Source of the DNA: 55-13 sp964501275
Lineage (GTDB): Bacteria > Armatimonadota > Fimbriimonadia > Fimbriimonadales > Fimbriimonadaceae
Direction of reading: 5' to 3'
Assembly (NCBI GenBank): GCA_964501275.1
Contig: CAZCSP010000012.1
Span: 1-64,000 of the forward strand
DNA: 64,000 bases
Shown here: piece after piece, positions 49,841 through 59,330 of the stretch
Layout of the letters: each line of letters starts with the position of its first letter
Position numbering within the stretch: position 1 is the stretch's first letter
The notes under the pieces: model-generated
Seen by the model: only the letters and a program-made list of their open reading frames with translations
Databases searched by the model: none
What the model was told of the DNA's origin: nothing
Position numbers and translations under genes: made by a program

Positions 49841-50533
49841 TTAAAGGTTCGGATATTGAGGCGGCTCATCCACTATTCGGCTTCGAATCGTGACTTTCGC
49901 GGAATCGGCGTCAATCTGCCCAACGATCAACTTTTTCCCAACCTCCTTCATCAAGCCCGGCAGGTCTCCAGGGTCAGAAGCAAGGATTTGCTGCGGCGCC
50001 AATTCGATGGCTTGCCCTTCCTTCACCCGAATCTTGAGCTCTCTTCTTGTGGCGCCGTGCTTCAGCGTTACGTATAGGGTGATCGAGTTATCGTCGTTAA
50101 TGCGTCCCGCAAGTCTGATCTCGTAGTTCGTGACGCCATCTTCCATGCCCCAAACTCTGGTGTTACGGATGGTTGTTTCGGAGCGAGCCTTGTATTGCTC
50201 CAGTGGGTCTTCTATATCGACGGTCAACTTTAGATCTCGGACCTTGATATCGAACAGACTCACATATCGTTGTAGTTCGTCAACCGAGTCTGGGTCTCCA
50301 TGCACTACCAAGACTCTTCGTCGATCGTCAGCGGAAATGCTGGAGATTCCTACGGGGATCATGCTATTGGGATCATCCGCACTCCGTCGCCACTGGTGAA
50401 GCATCCTATCTGGGCTTGCTAACACCAACATAGCCAAGACACGACTCGGGCGAGCATAAACAAGCGTCACTTCTGCACCAACAGCCGACAGGCAGGACAG
50501 AAGCAATACAATGGCAACGAAAACAGTGCGCAT
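49841..50533 (-). CDS. Exported secretin-N-like domain protein
   Basis: A 230-residue exported protein (MRTVFVAIVLLLSCLSAVGA signal). The segment VTLVYARPSRVLAMLVL and DDRRRVLVVHGDPDSVDELQRYVSLFDI match the short repeat domain (N1/NolW-like) of secretins, here without the secretin pore domain. It could be an accessory part of a type II or pilus secretion machine, or a decayed secretin. A basic C-terminus follows (SAKVTIRSRIVDEP). Confidence 0.72.
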   Translation of the reverse strand: MRTVFVAIVLLLSCLSAVGAEVTLVYARPSRVLAMLVLASPDRMLHQWRRSADDPNSMIPVGISSISADDRRRVLVVHGDPDSVDELQRYVSLFDIKVRDLKLTVDIEDPLEQYKARSETTIRNTRVWGMEDGVTNYEIRLAGRINDDNSITLYVTLKHGATRRELKIRVKEGQAIELAPQQILASDPGDLPGLMKEVGKKLIVGQIDADSAKVTIRSRIVDEPPQYPNL

Positions 50534-50943
50534 GATTTGATGACTTGGAATTGGCGACGATAAGTTCAGCCGATTTGTGACCTACCACTTTTTGTCGATA
50601 CACGGTAACCTGCCTCACCCGTCGGTTGAGCCTTGACGTAAGGTAATCCCACGAGTAATCACCGATGGATAGGGATTCGTTTGCACGGTAGATCGACCAG
50701 TCTGGGGGCTCATGCATTTTCGTACCTGGCTCTTGGAATTTCAACAGCCCCGTGCCCAACTACCCGACTTAGGAGATGCGCAAACTGTTCAGGGTAGGGG
50801 TGATCAGCAATGAAGGCCACATCTCCTTGGGAGCTTCGGGGCAGGCGAGGGCGGCCAAAACTGGAGCGGTTGGCAACATCAATCAACACCCGGCAACCGC
50901 AGAAAGTTGACGGCTAGCTGCCGACCCAGGTTTTGCCTTCAAC
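50534..50943. other. 410-base gap, nothing firm
   Basis: An open frame of about 100 codons on the minus strand overlaps the start of the secretin-like gene in another frame, but shows no ribosome site, no TANNNT hexamer and no recognisable sequence. No clear repeat or terminator is seen. Confidence 0.4.
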
Positions 50944-52539
50944 TCAAAAGGGTTTGAGTCGCTGTCTATCTACTTCCAAACTCAGCAAATGAGCATTGCC
51001 CGTCCGTGTGCTCAGGATATAGGCTCCGCCCCAATGTCCTCCAAGAAAAAGCTGGCCGTTTTCCAGGACAAGCATCGTGTTGAGTTCTGACTCGCTGCGG
51101 GGTTCAAACCAACAGATAGGCGCTACCTCGCCTTGCCGCACCGAGAAGACTCCATTCGGACCAGCCGAGATGAGAGAGCCGTCGGCTTGGAATCCGAGGG
51201 CGGTTGGTCGCAGTTGATGTTGTGGCACTCCGTCCGGCGGCTCTGCACTGGTAAAGAAGTCATCCACAAACTTTAGCCCATTGTTGTACACCGCGATGCG
51301 ATAGCCAGTGCTGGGCTTCCACCGCACCAATGATTGCATATCGCTGCCAGTGGATATCCAAACCTCGCCGTCATTGGATACGGCGTAACTCCATACAAAC
51401 TCCCACCGGGGACCATAGGAGCCTACGACGCTCACGTGCTTGTCAAAGCTCGTCAGTTTGAGCGTTGACATATCAAGCCACCAGAGTCGCTTATCGCCCT
51501 CGTCGCGCAGATAGAGGCGGCCCTTAACGAGTTCGGCAGGTTGGGTTGTTTCGGGTAGCAATGGCGCCTTGTCGGTGCGAAGCGGTTCCCAACGATCCCC
51601 TTGCCATTGGGAGACGTTCGCTCGGGTGACAGCGAGAAGGCAGTTTGCATCTCGGTCGATGCCCAATCGAAACCCCTTTGGGCCAGGCGCGGGGAGAAGT
51701 CTCCGACCTGCCTTGGACACCTCTAACAGGGTGTCACGTTCGTCTGATAGGCCGTGGATATAGAGCCGATCTCCGACTACAACCGACTCCAGCACCTCTG
51801 TCATCTCTGGTACCTGGATGGGCAACAGCTTGTTTTCCTGAAGATCGAGGTAGTAAGACCTGCTCACAAATCCGGATCGGCCAGTAATCCACTCTTTTCC
51901 GGCGACGATGATGCCTGCCTGGAAGGATGCGGCATATCGAACCCTGATCGGTGCCCGTGCCTCTGGGAACTTGAGCGTCGGCACTGGGCTCTTCCTGAAC
52001 GACAGGCCCATGATCATTTGCCGAATCTGCTCGCTAGCCTTTTTGACCCTGGCCTTTTCTTTTGCATCCTCTGTGGCGCTCTTTGCCCAGTAGTCTTGGT
52101 AGTGCTTAATCTGCTTGGCCAATTCAAGGGGCTTTTTGTTTGATCGCCGCCAGTAGGAATCAAGGATGATGGCCGACATATCATCAGGGTGGAAAATCCC
52201 TTGTTTGTTGAACCACTGGGCCAAGCGGAGACCCTGCCAAAGACCCCAGTTGTTGCGAAGCCATAATCCCAAGCCGAAGTGGTGCTCGGACATCTGAGAT
52301 TCCTTGCCGCGTCGAATCGTATCCTTGAGCTCCTTCGACAGCATCTTGTCGAGCTCTTTGAAGGAGTCCTCAAGGTCCTTGGGGATGTATACGCCAGTCT
52401 TGAACTTACTTGATTTGGTAGGCGTAAGCTTGTATTTCTTGCTCTCTTGCGGTTGCTTCTGTCCAATGCCGACCATTGCCGATACACAGACCAACACTAG
52501 CAAACACAATCGTATAGCAACTCTAAACTGTAGGCCCAA
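50944..52539 (-). CDS. Exported protein with DUF6794-like N-terminus and propeller-like C-terminus
   Basis: A 531-residue exported protein (IRLCLLVLVCVSAMVGIG signal; start uncertain, TTG at 52539). Residues about 45-150 (GVYIPKDLEDSFKELDKML, GLWLRNNWGLWQG, GIFHPDDMSAIILDSYWRR) resemble DUF6794. From about 190 on, repeated four-strand units (SFVSRSYYLDLQENKLLPI, GDRLYIHGLSDERDTLLEV, GRLYLRDEGDKRLWWLDM, GSLISAGPNGVFSVRQG) suggest a beta propeller. Function unknown. Confidence 0.72.
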   Translation of the reverse strand: MGLQFRVAIRLCLLVLVCVSAMVGIGQKQPQESKKYKLTPTKSSKFKTGVYIPKDLEDSFKELDKMLSKELKDTIRRGKESQMSEHHFGLGLWLRNNWGLWQGLRLAQWFNKQGIFHPDDMSAIILDSYWRRSNKKPLELAKQIKHYQDYWAKSATEDAKEKARVKKASEQIRQMIMGLSFRKSPVPTLKFPEARAPIRVRYAASFQAGIIVAGKEWITGRSGFVSRSYYLDLQENKLLPIQVPEMTEVLESVVVGDRLYIHGLSDERDTLLEVSKAGRRLLPAPGPKGFRLGIDRDANCLLAVTRANVSQWQGDRWEPLRTDKAPLLPETTQPAELVKGRLYLRDEGDKRLWWLDMSTLKLTSFDKHVSVVGSYGPRWEFVWSYAVSNDGEVWISTGSDMQSLVRWKPSTGYRIAVYNNGLKFVDDFFTSAEPPDGVPQHQLRPTALGFQADGSLISAGPNGVFSVRQGEVAPICWFEPRSESELNTMLVLENGQLFLGGHWGGAYILSTRTGNAHLLSLEVDRQRLKPF

Positions 52540-52641
52540 AGCAATCTAAGGACGTGATGGGCCAGCTAATCGTTACATGCCCGATGCGAGGCAAGGAAGT
52601 CCCCAAGCCCATTTGAGCTTGGGGACGGCCACTATGCAATC

Positions 52642-53652
52642 TCAGTCTTTCGGCTGAATGGGAAAGACATAGGTTCGGGACTGCTTGTTGGCGGTGTCGA
52701 TGACGCGGATGGACTTGATCTTTACGTTGTCGGGGATCACCGCGATGAACCGCACGGCGACCTCGTCGTCCAGGTCGATCCGACTGTTGAAGTGGTCCTC
52801 GGTCGAGGCAGGCGACCATTTGACGACCGGGTGCTTACCGCCGTCCTCATCCACAAACTCCGCCTGGAATCGGATGTACGCTGGCTGGGGAGACATTCCC
52901 CTTAGGGTGAACTTGACCGACGCATAACCCCGCCCCTCGCCGGTGGTGTTCGGGCCGAACTTACCGCCGTGCTTGGCGATGTCCTGCGCGTTCAGCTTCA
53001 AGTCGATCCAGGCCAAGGGATAGTAGGTGTTCGGAAGAGCCTGAACCACGGCGGCGGCGGTCATACCAGTTTCATCCTTGGGGTCCGCAAAGATGGGGTC
53101 GAGGGGCTTCAGGTACGGCCGGGTGTCGACGCGCAGCACGGGGCCGCCCGAACGATGCTGGAGAATCAGCTTGGGCACGGTGCCGGCCGCCGGGACCACG
53201 ATCACGGTGCGAAGCTCGACCTTTTGCGCGGGCTTAAGTTCCGCGTTAAAAATCTCTCCGGTCTTGGCGCGGGTGAAGTAGTAGTGGTGGTCGCGGTTGA
53301 CCGACTCCTGGTCCACCCCGGTGAACTTGAGCGAGCCTCCGTTGAACTGGATCGTGTGGGTATTCGGGTTGTGGGCGGTGAAGTCGACCACCAGCAGCTT
53401 TTCGTCTTTGGTCGCGGCCACCACGTCCCGGCCGATGATCTCTCGCGAGACGCTGAAGCGCACGTCGGTCAGGGTGATATTGATAGGATCGACCTTGCCG
53501 ATGGTGTAGGTCGTGTTCAGCTTCCCATTGTCGCCCGCCATCTGGACGGTGCCCTTGGTGGCTTTGTTGTCGGGCTTGGGCTTGGTCGTTTGGGCGGCGC
53601 CCAGGGTTGCGAGGGCCAGACTGAGGGCCAGGGTGAGGGTGACGTTTTTCAT
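52642..53652 (-). CDS. Exported hypothetical protein, tandem paralogue 1
   Basis: A 336-residue exported protein (MKNVTLTLALSLALATLGAAQ). Three strand-rich repeats: a KPDNKATKGTVQMAGDNGKL region, a VDFTAHNPN... FTGVDQESVNRD segment and a later VKFTLRGMSPQP... VKWSPASTEDHFN segment ending YVFPIQPKD. It is the near twin of the next gene, including the 336-residue length; even the sequence upstream of both start codons is conserved, so the duplication took the promoter along. Function unknown. Confidence 0.78.
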   Translation of the reverse strand: MKNVTLTLALSLALATLGAAQTTKPKPDNKATKGTVQMAGDNGKLNTTYTIGKVDPINITLTDVRFSVSREIIGRDVVAATKDEKLLVVDFTAHNPNTHTIQFNGGSLKFTGVDQESVNRDHHYYFTRAKTGEIFNAELKPAQKVELRTVIVVPAAGTVPKLILQHRSGGPVLRVDTRPYLKPLDPIFADPKDETGMTAAAVVQALPNTYYPLAWIDLKLNAQDIAKHGGKFGPNTTGEGRGYASVKFTLRGMSPQPAYIRFQAEFVDEDGGKHPVVKWSPASTEDHFNSRIDLDDEVAVRFIAVIPDNVKIKSIRVIDTANKQSRTYVFPIQPKD

Positions 53653-53776
53653 AGCTCTTTCCACAGGACCTATGCGGAACGAGCCTCGGCGTTCATTTCG
53701 GGGCCTAGAGGAGATTGGGACCAATAACAAAAGCGGTCGCCAGCTTAGCGCCTGGCGACCGCGAATATCCTTGGGG

Positions 53777-54787
53777 CTATTCGGATTTGCCGACCGGGAA
53801 GATGTACATTCGGGTGGCTTTGGCCGAGGTGTCCACGACGCGGATGGCTTTGATCTTCACATTCTGAGGAACGGCTCCCACGAAGCGGACCCCGACCTCG
53901 TCGCCCTTTCCAACTTTGGTGTTGAAGTGATCCTCCGTGGAAGGCGGAGCCCACTTGACGACCCGGTGCCTGCCGCCATCTTCATCCACGAACTCAGCAT
54001 CGAATCGCGTGAGGACCGCCTGGGGCGACATCCCTTTCAGCGTGAACTTGACGAATGCGTAGACCTTGCCATCGCTGAGGGTATTCGGTCCAAAGCGTGT
54101 GCCATGCTTTATCAGTTCCTGGGTGTCGAGTTTGATGTCCATGTTGGTGATCGGATAGTACACGTCGTTTAGCGCCTTCACCGTGCCAAGCGCCGTCATC
54201 CCGGTCTCATCCTCGGGATCGGCATAGACGGCGTCCAACGGCTTCAAGTAGGGACGCGTATCGATTCTCAGGACTGGGCCGCCGCGCCGATGCTCCAAGA
54301 TCAGCTTGGGAACGGTGCCGACCGCCGGGACGATGATCACGGTGCGAAGCTCGACCTTTTGGGCGGGCAGAAGCTGGGTACGGAAGACCTCGTTCGTTTT
54401 CGCGCGCGTAAAGTAGCCGGTATACGGGCGGTTCACCGACTCCTGATCGACACCGGTGAACTTGAGTGCGCCTCCATCGAACAGCAAGGGGGTCTTGTTG
54501 GGATTGTGGGCGGTGAAGTCGATGACCAGCAGTTTCTCATCCTTGTTCGACGAAATCACGTTGTCCCCAACGATCTCTCGCGAAACACTGAAACGGATAC
54601 TCGTGACCGTGATGTTCACGGAATCTTCTTTGCCGATGGTGTAGGTCGTATTCAGCTTCCCATTGTCGCCTGCCATTTGGACGGTGCCCTTGGTGGCCTT
54701 ATTGTCGGGCTTAGGCTTGGTCGTTTGGGCAACGCCCACGGTGGCGAGGGCCAGACTGAGGGCCAGAATCAGGGTGACGTTCTTCAT
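53777..54787 (-). CDS. Exported hypothetical protein, tandem paralogue 2
   Basis: A 336-residue twin of the 52642 protein: same signal peptide (one or two changes), same KPDNKATKGTVQMAGDNGKL and FTGVDQESVNRP segments, and closing YIFPVGKSE. The copies differ at scattered positions, so both look intact and under selection. TACTAT lies 10 bases before the ATG. No domain recognised; an extracellular or periplasmic beta protein is likely. Confidence 0.78.
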   Translation of the reverse strand: MKNVTLILALSLALATVGVAQTTKPKPDNKATKGTVQMAGDNGKLNTTYTIGKEDSVNITVTSIRFSVSREIVGDNVISSNKDEKLLVIDFTAHNPNKTPLLFDGGALKFTGVDQESVNRPYTGYFTRAKTNEVFRTQLLPAQKVELRTVIIVPAVGTVPKLILEHRRGGPVLRIDTRPYLKPLDAVYADPEDETGMTALGTVKALNDVYYPITNMDIKLDTQELIKHGTRFGPNTLSDGKVYAFVKFTLKGMSPQAVLTRFDAEFVDEDGGRHRVVKWAPPSTEDHFNTKVGKGDEVGVRFVGAVPQNVKIKAIRVVDTSAKATRMYIFPVGKSE

Positions 54788-54953
54788 AGCTTTTTCTATA
54801 GTACCTATGCGGAACGAGACGTGGGGTTCATTTCAGAGGTTAACGGAGGTTGGGAACAAGAACGGCGTTGAGTCGTTGCGGCGTGGCGGTGTTACCGGGT
54901 TTTGGCTTAGTTCCAGACCTGGCCCTGTCCCCAAAAAACCGCACCGCCGTAAC

Positions 54954-55011
54954 GCCCTAGCACCGTCTCCCCTAGTGCCTCAATACCGCAATGCCCTAAC
55001 ACCGTCTCCCC
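54954..55011. repeat. 19-base direct repeat reaching into plsC
   Basis: GCCCTAGCACCGTCTCCCC (54954-54972) recurs at 54993-55011 with one change. The second copy lies inside plsC and encodes its last residues before the stop at 54980. Upstream inverse-type GC-rich sequence (about 54881-54900) makes an imperfect hairpin with 54942-54956. Confidence 0.55.
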
Positions 55012-55660
55012 CCAACTCCCTTAACTGCTTTTCCGCCCACCCCACTATCTCGTCAGCTTCGGCGCCTTTCTCAAACTGCACCGGCTCGCCCCATTGAGCC
55101 CAAGTAGAGCGGAAGGAGGGGCGGGGGATGAGGGAGCCGTAGGGCATGATGCGGTTGGTGTTTTTGAGGCCGCAGCAGATGACCTCGCACTCCGCCATCC
55201 GGGCCAAGAGCGCGATGCCGGGCTTCAACTCCTGAAGTTGCCCATCCTCGCTCAACTGCCCTTCAGGAAAGACGCAAACAACCTCGCCCATCCGCAAAAG
55301 CTGAACCGCCCGCTTGATCGAACTCCGATCCGGCTCGCCCCGCTTGACGGGGAACGCCCTGAAAATGCGGATGATCGAGCCCAAAACCGGCATCTCGAAC
55401 AGTTCGCTCTTCGCCATGAAGTGGATTGGGCGCGGACAGGTGGTCTGCACGACGATGGGGTCCACATCCGCCAAGTGGTTCGCCAGGATCAGAACCCCGC
55501 CCGTCTCCGGCACCCGCCGCTTCCCGCGCTGGCGGATGGGTCCCAAAATGAGGAATAGCATCCAGGCGAACGCCTTGGAAAGGGGTAATACCAGCCATAG
55601 ATGCAACGGGCTGTGGCGGCCCACGGCCTCATCCGCCGATTTGCTGGATGGCTTCGACAT
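54980..55660 (-). CDS. plsC: 1-acyl-sn-glycerol-3-phosphate acyltransferase
   Basis: A 226-residue PlsC-type acyltransferase from the ATG at 55660. The catalytic HX4D motif is NHLADVD and the substrate-binding motif is FPEGQLS; FMAKSELFEMP and RGEPDRSS complete the family blocks. It makes phosphatidic acid from lysophosphatidic acid at the membrane (helix AFAWMLFLILGPI near the start). It overlaps the end of purN by 32 bases. Its C-terminus GGDGVRALRY is encoded by a repeat element. Confidence 0.9.
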   Translation of the reverse strand: MSKPSSKSADEAVGRHSPLHLWLVLPLSKAFAWMLFLILGPIRQRGKRRVPETGGVLILANHLADVDPIVVQTTCPRPIHFMAKSELFEMPVLGSIIRIFRAFPVKRGEPDRSSIKRAVQLLRMGEVVCVFPEGQLSEDGQLQELKPGIALLARMAECEVICCGLKNTNRIMPYGSLIPRPSFRSTWAQWGEPVQFEKGAEADEIVGWAEKQLRELGGDGVRALRY

Positions 55661-56201
55661 AGGCTCGATGTTCCTCCGCGAGGACTCGCTCGGCGAGGGA
55701 CTCCGGGGTGTCGTCGGGGTAGACGGGACACCGCCGCTGGACAAGGACTTTTCCTTCATCATAATGCTCGGTAACCAAATGGACGCTCGCGCCGGACTCC
55801 TTTTCTCCGGCAGCCAGCACAGCCTCATGAACGCGCATCCCATACATCCCCTTTCCGCCAAACTTGGGCAGGAGGGCCGGATGGACGTTGAGGATGCGGC
55901 TGGGAAAGGCTTGCAGGACCTCGGACGGCAAGAGTCGCAGGTACCCCGCCAAACAGAGCAGATCGCAACCCGCCAAGGCAAGTAGCAACGCCTCTCCATA
56001 GCTTTCCTTTGCGGGAGGAACTATGGCAACGGGGGTGCCCAAAGACCGGGCTTCGGCAACCGATCCGATCTCCTCCTTGGGAGCCACGACGACTTCCACC
56101 TTCCCATCAATCTCTCCCGATTGGCAGGCGTTGACAATCGCGCTCATATTCGAGCCGCGCCCCTTCGGTCCTACCAAAATACCAATACGTAAAAAAGCCA
56201 C
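55629..56201 (-). CDS. purN: Phosphoribosylglycinamide formyltransferase
   Basis: A 190-residue PurN, 10-formyl-THF dependent GAR transformylase of purine synthesis. Start is a GTG at 56201. Key features: ILVGPKGRGSNMSAI near the N-terminus, catalytic NVHPALLP (Asn and His) and the later VTEHYDEGKVL with the catalytic Asp. Overlaps plsC by 32 bases. No other pur gene is nearby. Confidence 0.95.
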   Translation of the reverse strand: MAFLRIGILVGPKGRGSNMSAIVNACQSGEIDGKVEVVVAPKEEIGSVAEARSLGTPVAIVPPAKESYGEALLLALAGCDLLCLAGYLRLLPSEVLQAFPSRILNVHPALLPKFGGKGMYGMRVHEAVLAAGEKESGASVHLVTEHYDEGKVLVQRRCPVYPDDTPESLAERVLAEEHRAYVEAIQQIGG

Positions 56202-56262
56202 CGCGTTCAGTTATATCGGAACACGGTGGCCGGATTGGTCGAAAGTCGGAGAAGATTCAGAC

Positions 56263-57828
56263 TTATCGGCCGCGGAGGACCGTGCTGATGAATCGGAACT
56301 GCCTCTTCAGCCGATCCCGAACCTCCAGAACCCAGTCGTCCTCATGGTCGTGATCGCCGGTATCGTGCAGGCTGGGATCCTCGAAGATATAGTCCGCTCC
56401 CACCGGAACTCCATTCAGGTCGATCGTCCTTGCCGCAGGCTTGGGAGCGCGGGGAAGGAGGGTCGCTGCTTGGGCCAGGTTCATCGCTACCACCGCATGG
56501 TTGGTGCTTGACTGGATCAGATACTCGGGGATCGCATACTGGTAGCGGTCGTTCTGGGTGTGCCAGACAAAGCCGTAGTCGGCGCGGCCCTTCTCCATGG
56601 TGAAGAAGCCGGGTACGCCCGCCCAGTTGAAGGGAGCGTGGTCGCTGGAACCGCCCGAGGGCATGGATCGTTGCACCTGGAACTCCATCGGCATATCAGG
56701 GAACGCCTTGACGGTGGGAGCGAACGCGGCCTCCATCATTGGCTTCATCGACTCGATACCCTGATAACCGCCGTGGTAGTTCGTGCCGCCGTCGTCGTTC
56801 AAGACCGCCGAAATCTTCTCATTCAGGTCTTTGTACTTCTCCACATAGCCGCGGGAACCCAGCAGACCCTGTTCCTCGCCCGACCACAGGATGAAGCGGA
56901 TGGTGCGCTTTGGCTTAACTCCCGACAGGGCCAGGATGCGGGCCGCTTCCATCGCGGTGACGGTGCCCGTGCCGTTGTCGTTGGCGCCTTGCGACCCTGG
57001 GCTGTTCCAGGAGTCCAGATGTCCGCAGATGATGATCATCTCGTCCGGCTTCTCGGTTCCAGGAATGTCGGCGATCACGTTGTACTGCGCGATCGGTCCC
57101 TCGAACCACTTCACCTCGGCATCGAACTCCAGCGTCGGGGTCTTGCCCGCGTCGATCTCCTTGTTCACCGCTTCCCAGTCCGACTTGCGGACCAGAATGT
57201 TCACGTCGGTCGGCCTCTTGTCAAAGGCTTTGTCGCGCCAGGTGCCGCTGGAGTGGACCCGCTCGTCCGCCGTGCCAAAGACTCGGCCCAGAATCCCCGC
57301 GCCATCGATCGCCTTCTTCAGGTCGTCGTTGGCGGGAGTGACACCACGCATCCCCGCCCGAGCTTCCATAATCACCCACGCGCCTTTCAGCTTGTCCTTG
57401 ACTTGGTTGAACTCCTCCATCGTCTTAGGCGCCTTCACCGCCGGACCCTTTTGCAGGCCATCGGTTCCGGGCATCCAGTTGAGGGTGGTGAACTGGAAGT
57501 CGCGCTTGACCGGGCTGGTCATGCGGCCAATCTGCCGCTTGCCCCGCTCAAAGCCAACGGGAACATCGCCCCACTGGTCCAGATGGACGTTCTTGAGGCC
57601 CCACTTCTTGAAGTTGGCCATCGCCCAGTCCTGGGCGCGGCGTAGATTGGGGGAGCCGGTGAGTCGAGGGCCAATGTCCGTGAGCTTTCTCAAGTGGAGC
57701 ATGACCTGGTTCTTGTTCTTGCCCATATCGATGATCTTGTCGATATCGGCCTGATCCGCCTGGGCGCTTGACCAAGCAGGAATGACAGCAAAGACGGCTG
57801 CGAGCGCGAAAGAGTGCATCTGTTTCAT
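56263..57828 (-). CDS. Exported M28 family metallopeptidase
   Basis: A 521-residue exported zinc aminopeptidase/carboxypeptidase Q-like protein (MKQMHSFALAAVFAVIPAWS signal). M28 signatures: ICGHLDSWNSPGSQGANDNGTG (zinc His and bridging Asp), WSGEEQGLLGS (catalytic Glu pair), NDDGG and SSDHAPFNWAGVPGFF (last ligand). A protease-associated-type insert lies at about 110-230. It should take short peptides outside the cytoplasm, complementing the exported M3 oligopeptidase. Confidence 0.93.
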   Translation of the reverse strand: MKQMHSFALAAVFAVIPAWSSAQADQADIDKIIDMGKNKNQVMLHLRKLTDIGPRLTGSPNLRRAQDWAMANFKKWGLKNVHLDQWGDVPVGFERGKRQIGRMTSPVKRDFQFTTLNWMPGTDGLQKGPAVKAPKTMEEFNQVKDKLKGAWVIMEARAGMRGVTPANDDLKKAIDGAGILGRVFGTADERVHSSGTWRDKAFDKRPTDVNILVRKSDWEAVNKEIDAGKTPTLEFDAEVKWFEGPIAQYNVIADIPGTEKPDEMIIICGHLDSWNSPGSQGANDNGTGTVTAMEAARILALSGVKPKRTIRFILWSGEEQGLLGSRGYVEKYKDLNEKISAVLNDDGGTNYHGGYQGIESMKPMMEAAFAPTVKAFPDMPMEFQVQRSMPSGGSSDHAPFNWAGVPGFFTMEKGRADYGFVWHTQNDRYQYAIPEYLIQSSTNHAVVAMNLAQAATLLPRAPKPAARTIDLNGVPVGADYIFEDPSLHDTGDHDHEDDWVLEVRDRLKRQFRFISTVLRGR

Positions 57829-57907
57829 GGCTGGATGCTTTTATTCTAGTTCAGATTGAGTCGAAAAGCAAATTTACGAGGATGTTCCCGCGTCCATACT
57901 TTAAGCT

Positions 57908-58303
57908 ATGAAGACCCTCGCCGCCCTTTTGCTGACCCTGTTGATTCTCGTTGGGTGTGGCGAAAGCCTGGAGAAGAAACTGATCGGGACGTGGAAGGTG
58001 GACATCTCGAAGACCGTGGTCGACCAAGACCCCGAAAAGACGCCCCTGCAACGTCAGACCGATGAAAGCATTCTAAAGGCCACGTCGGTGACCCTCAAGT
58101 CTGACAAGACATTCGAGATGGAGTTCGTTTTGGGTTTTTCGGGCATGTGGGACCTAAAAGGCGATCTGCTTACTCTGACCCCCGTCGCCTCCGAGGACAA
58201 CCGACCGAACCTTGTCTTCCAGATGGACTCGACCGGTACGGTCATGACTCTTCAAGAGAACAAGGGCGTTCCGGGCCGACTGGTTTTGATGAAGGCACAG
58301 TAA
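57908..58303 (+). CDS. Small lipoprotein
   Basis: A 131-residue lipoprotein with lipobox ILVGC, mature part from Cys18. Residues 25-131 look like a lipocalin-like or DUF-type small barrel (LIGTWKVDIS, VTLKSDKTFEMEF, GMWDLKGDLLTLTP), a plan seen in many lipoproteins whose first strand opens with G-x-W. Function unknown. Confidence 0.72.
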   Translation: MKTLAALLLTLLILVGCGESLEKKLIGTWKVDISKTVVDQDPEKTPLQRQTDESILKATSVTLKSDKTFEMEFVLGFSGMWDLKGDLLTLTPVASEDNRPNLVFQMDSTGTVMTLQENKGVPGRLVLMKAQ

Positions 58304-58345
58304 CCGCAAACGCTCCCCCCAAAAAACGCCGTCGGTGGCCAACCG

Positions 58346-58930
58346 CTACCCAAACGGATCATCCAGGATCGCCTGCAACGGCTCTCCCAACACCGGCGGC
58401 AACTTGGCCACCCAAGACGCATCCACCAGCCCGACTTCGATCAGGTCTCGCAAATGCGTCCGGTCCTTGTCGCGATAGGCCCTCAGCTTAATCTGCACCA
58501 GCGCCTCCAAGGACAGGACATTAAACTCACCCGACCTTTCCGAATCCGCCACATCAGGATGGGAGGCCGGCTCATGTTCGCGCACCTTCTCGTTGGCAAA
58601 GACGATATGAACGGCATCACGGACCGAGGACTCGGGGCCGTCTAGAAAAACGTCCATATCCGCGGTGTGACGGTAGTGGAAGCCAGCCTTCTCAAGAGCC
58701 AGGCGGGTGTCCTCCAGGTCTTGGCGATGGAGCATTATATCCACATCACGAGTGTTTCGAACTGCCCCCTCATCGACCGTACTCACCCATGCCGCAATCG
58801 CGTTCCCACCCGCCACCGCATAGGGAATCCCCGCCGTTTCTAAGGCAACGGTCGCACGCAACAACTTTTCCCGAACTTTCTCAACCGCTCGAACCATTCT
58901 ATCCAGCGAAATAGCGGATGCGTTTGGCAC
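58346..58930 (-). CDS. Nucleotidyltransferase-fold protein (orphan)
   Basis: A 194-residue protein from the GTG at 58930, set by TACACT 6 bases upstream; an ATG at 58897 is the alternative. The NTase core is visible as VAGGNAIAAW, then RNTRDVDIML with the Asp pair, and DAVHIVFAN. This plan matches the broad nucleotidyltransferase group that includes AbiEii-type toxins and AadA-like enzymes. No HEPN or AbiEi partner is adjacent, so any toxin-antitoxin role is speculative. Confidence 0.72.
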   Translation of the reverse strand: MPNASAISLDRMVRAVEKVREKLLRATVALETAGIPYAVAGGNAIAAWVSTVDEGAVRNTRDVDIMLHRQDLEDTRLALEKAGFHYRHTADMDVFLDGPESSVRDAVHIVFANEKVREHEPASHPDVADSERSGEFNVLSLEALVQIKLRAYRDKDRTHLRDLIEVGLVDASWVAKLPPVLGEPLQAILDDPFG

Positions 58931-59061
58931 GAGGTTAGTGTACGCCAGACGCAGGGATTGAGGGAACTTCAGATGGCGCAGATTTCCGCAGATGAAAATG
59001 CACCTTGATGGTAGTAGTTTGGTGGACCGCCACAGACTCGGCAACGTCACGGGTTTTTTCT

Positions 59062-59150
59062 CACCGCAAAGAAACAAAGAGATAAAGAATCGCAAAGGGG
59101 AACCTTGTTAGGCTCAAACTCGTCTTTGCGTCCTAGGTTTCTTTGCGGTG
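59062..59150. repeat. CACCGCAAAGAAAC inverted-repeat element, copy 1
   Basis: CACCGCAAAGAAAC (59062-59075) and its exact complement GTTTCTTTGCGGTG (59137-59150) enclose a purine-rich middle. It lies between divergent genes. A relative is at 63084-63170. Confidence 0.6.
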
Positions 59151-59224
59151 AAAGGGTTGTTCGGTAGCGTTGAATTTGACCCAGGCTTGTCCTTGAAAAT
59201 GATACGGACTTGGGAACATCCTTC

Positions 59225-59258
59225 CAGAAATTTCAAATCTCAAATCTAAAATTTCAAG
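59225..59258. repeat. AT-rich AAATCTCAAATC motif upstream of four-helix gene
   Basis: A run built from AATTTCAAATCTCAAATCTAAAATTT-type units; a similar run lies downstream of the gene at 59871-59915. The local AT content contrasts with the surroundings. Confidence 0.55.
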
Positions 59259-59330
59259 TCTGCGAGCAAGAAGTCCTGACCCTTTTACCAGCTTGCATTG
59301 CCTCCAACTGCCCCTTAACATAGTTGCGCT

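Noticed and set aside
50406..50759. 117-codon minus frame before the secretin-like gene
   Set aside because: Overlaps that gene out of frame, no ribosome site or TANNNT hexamer, no recognisable family.
56560..57645. 361-codon plus frame opposite the M28 peptidase
   Set aside because: Shadow; low-complexity His/Arg/Val-rich composition.
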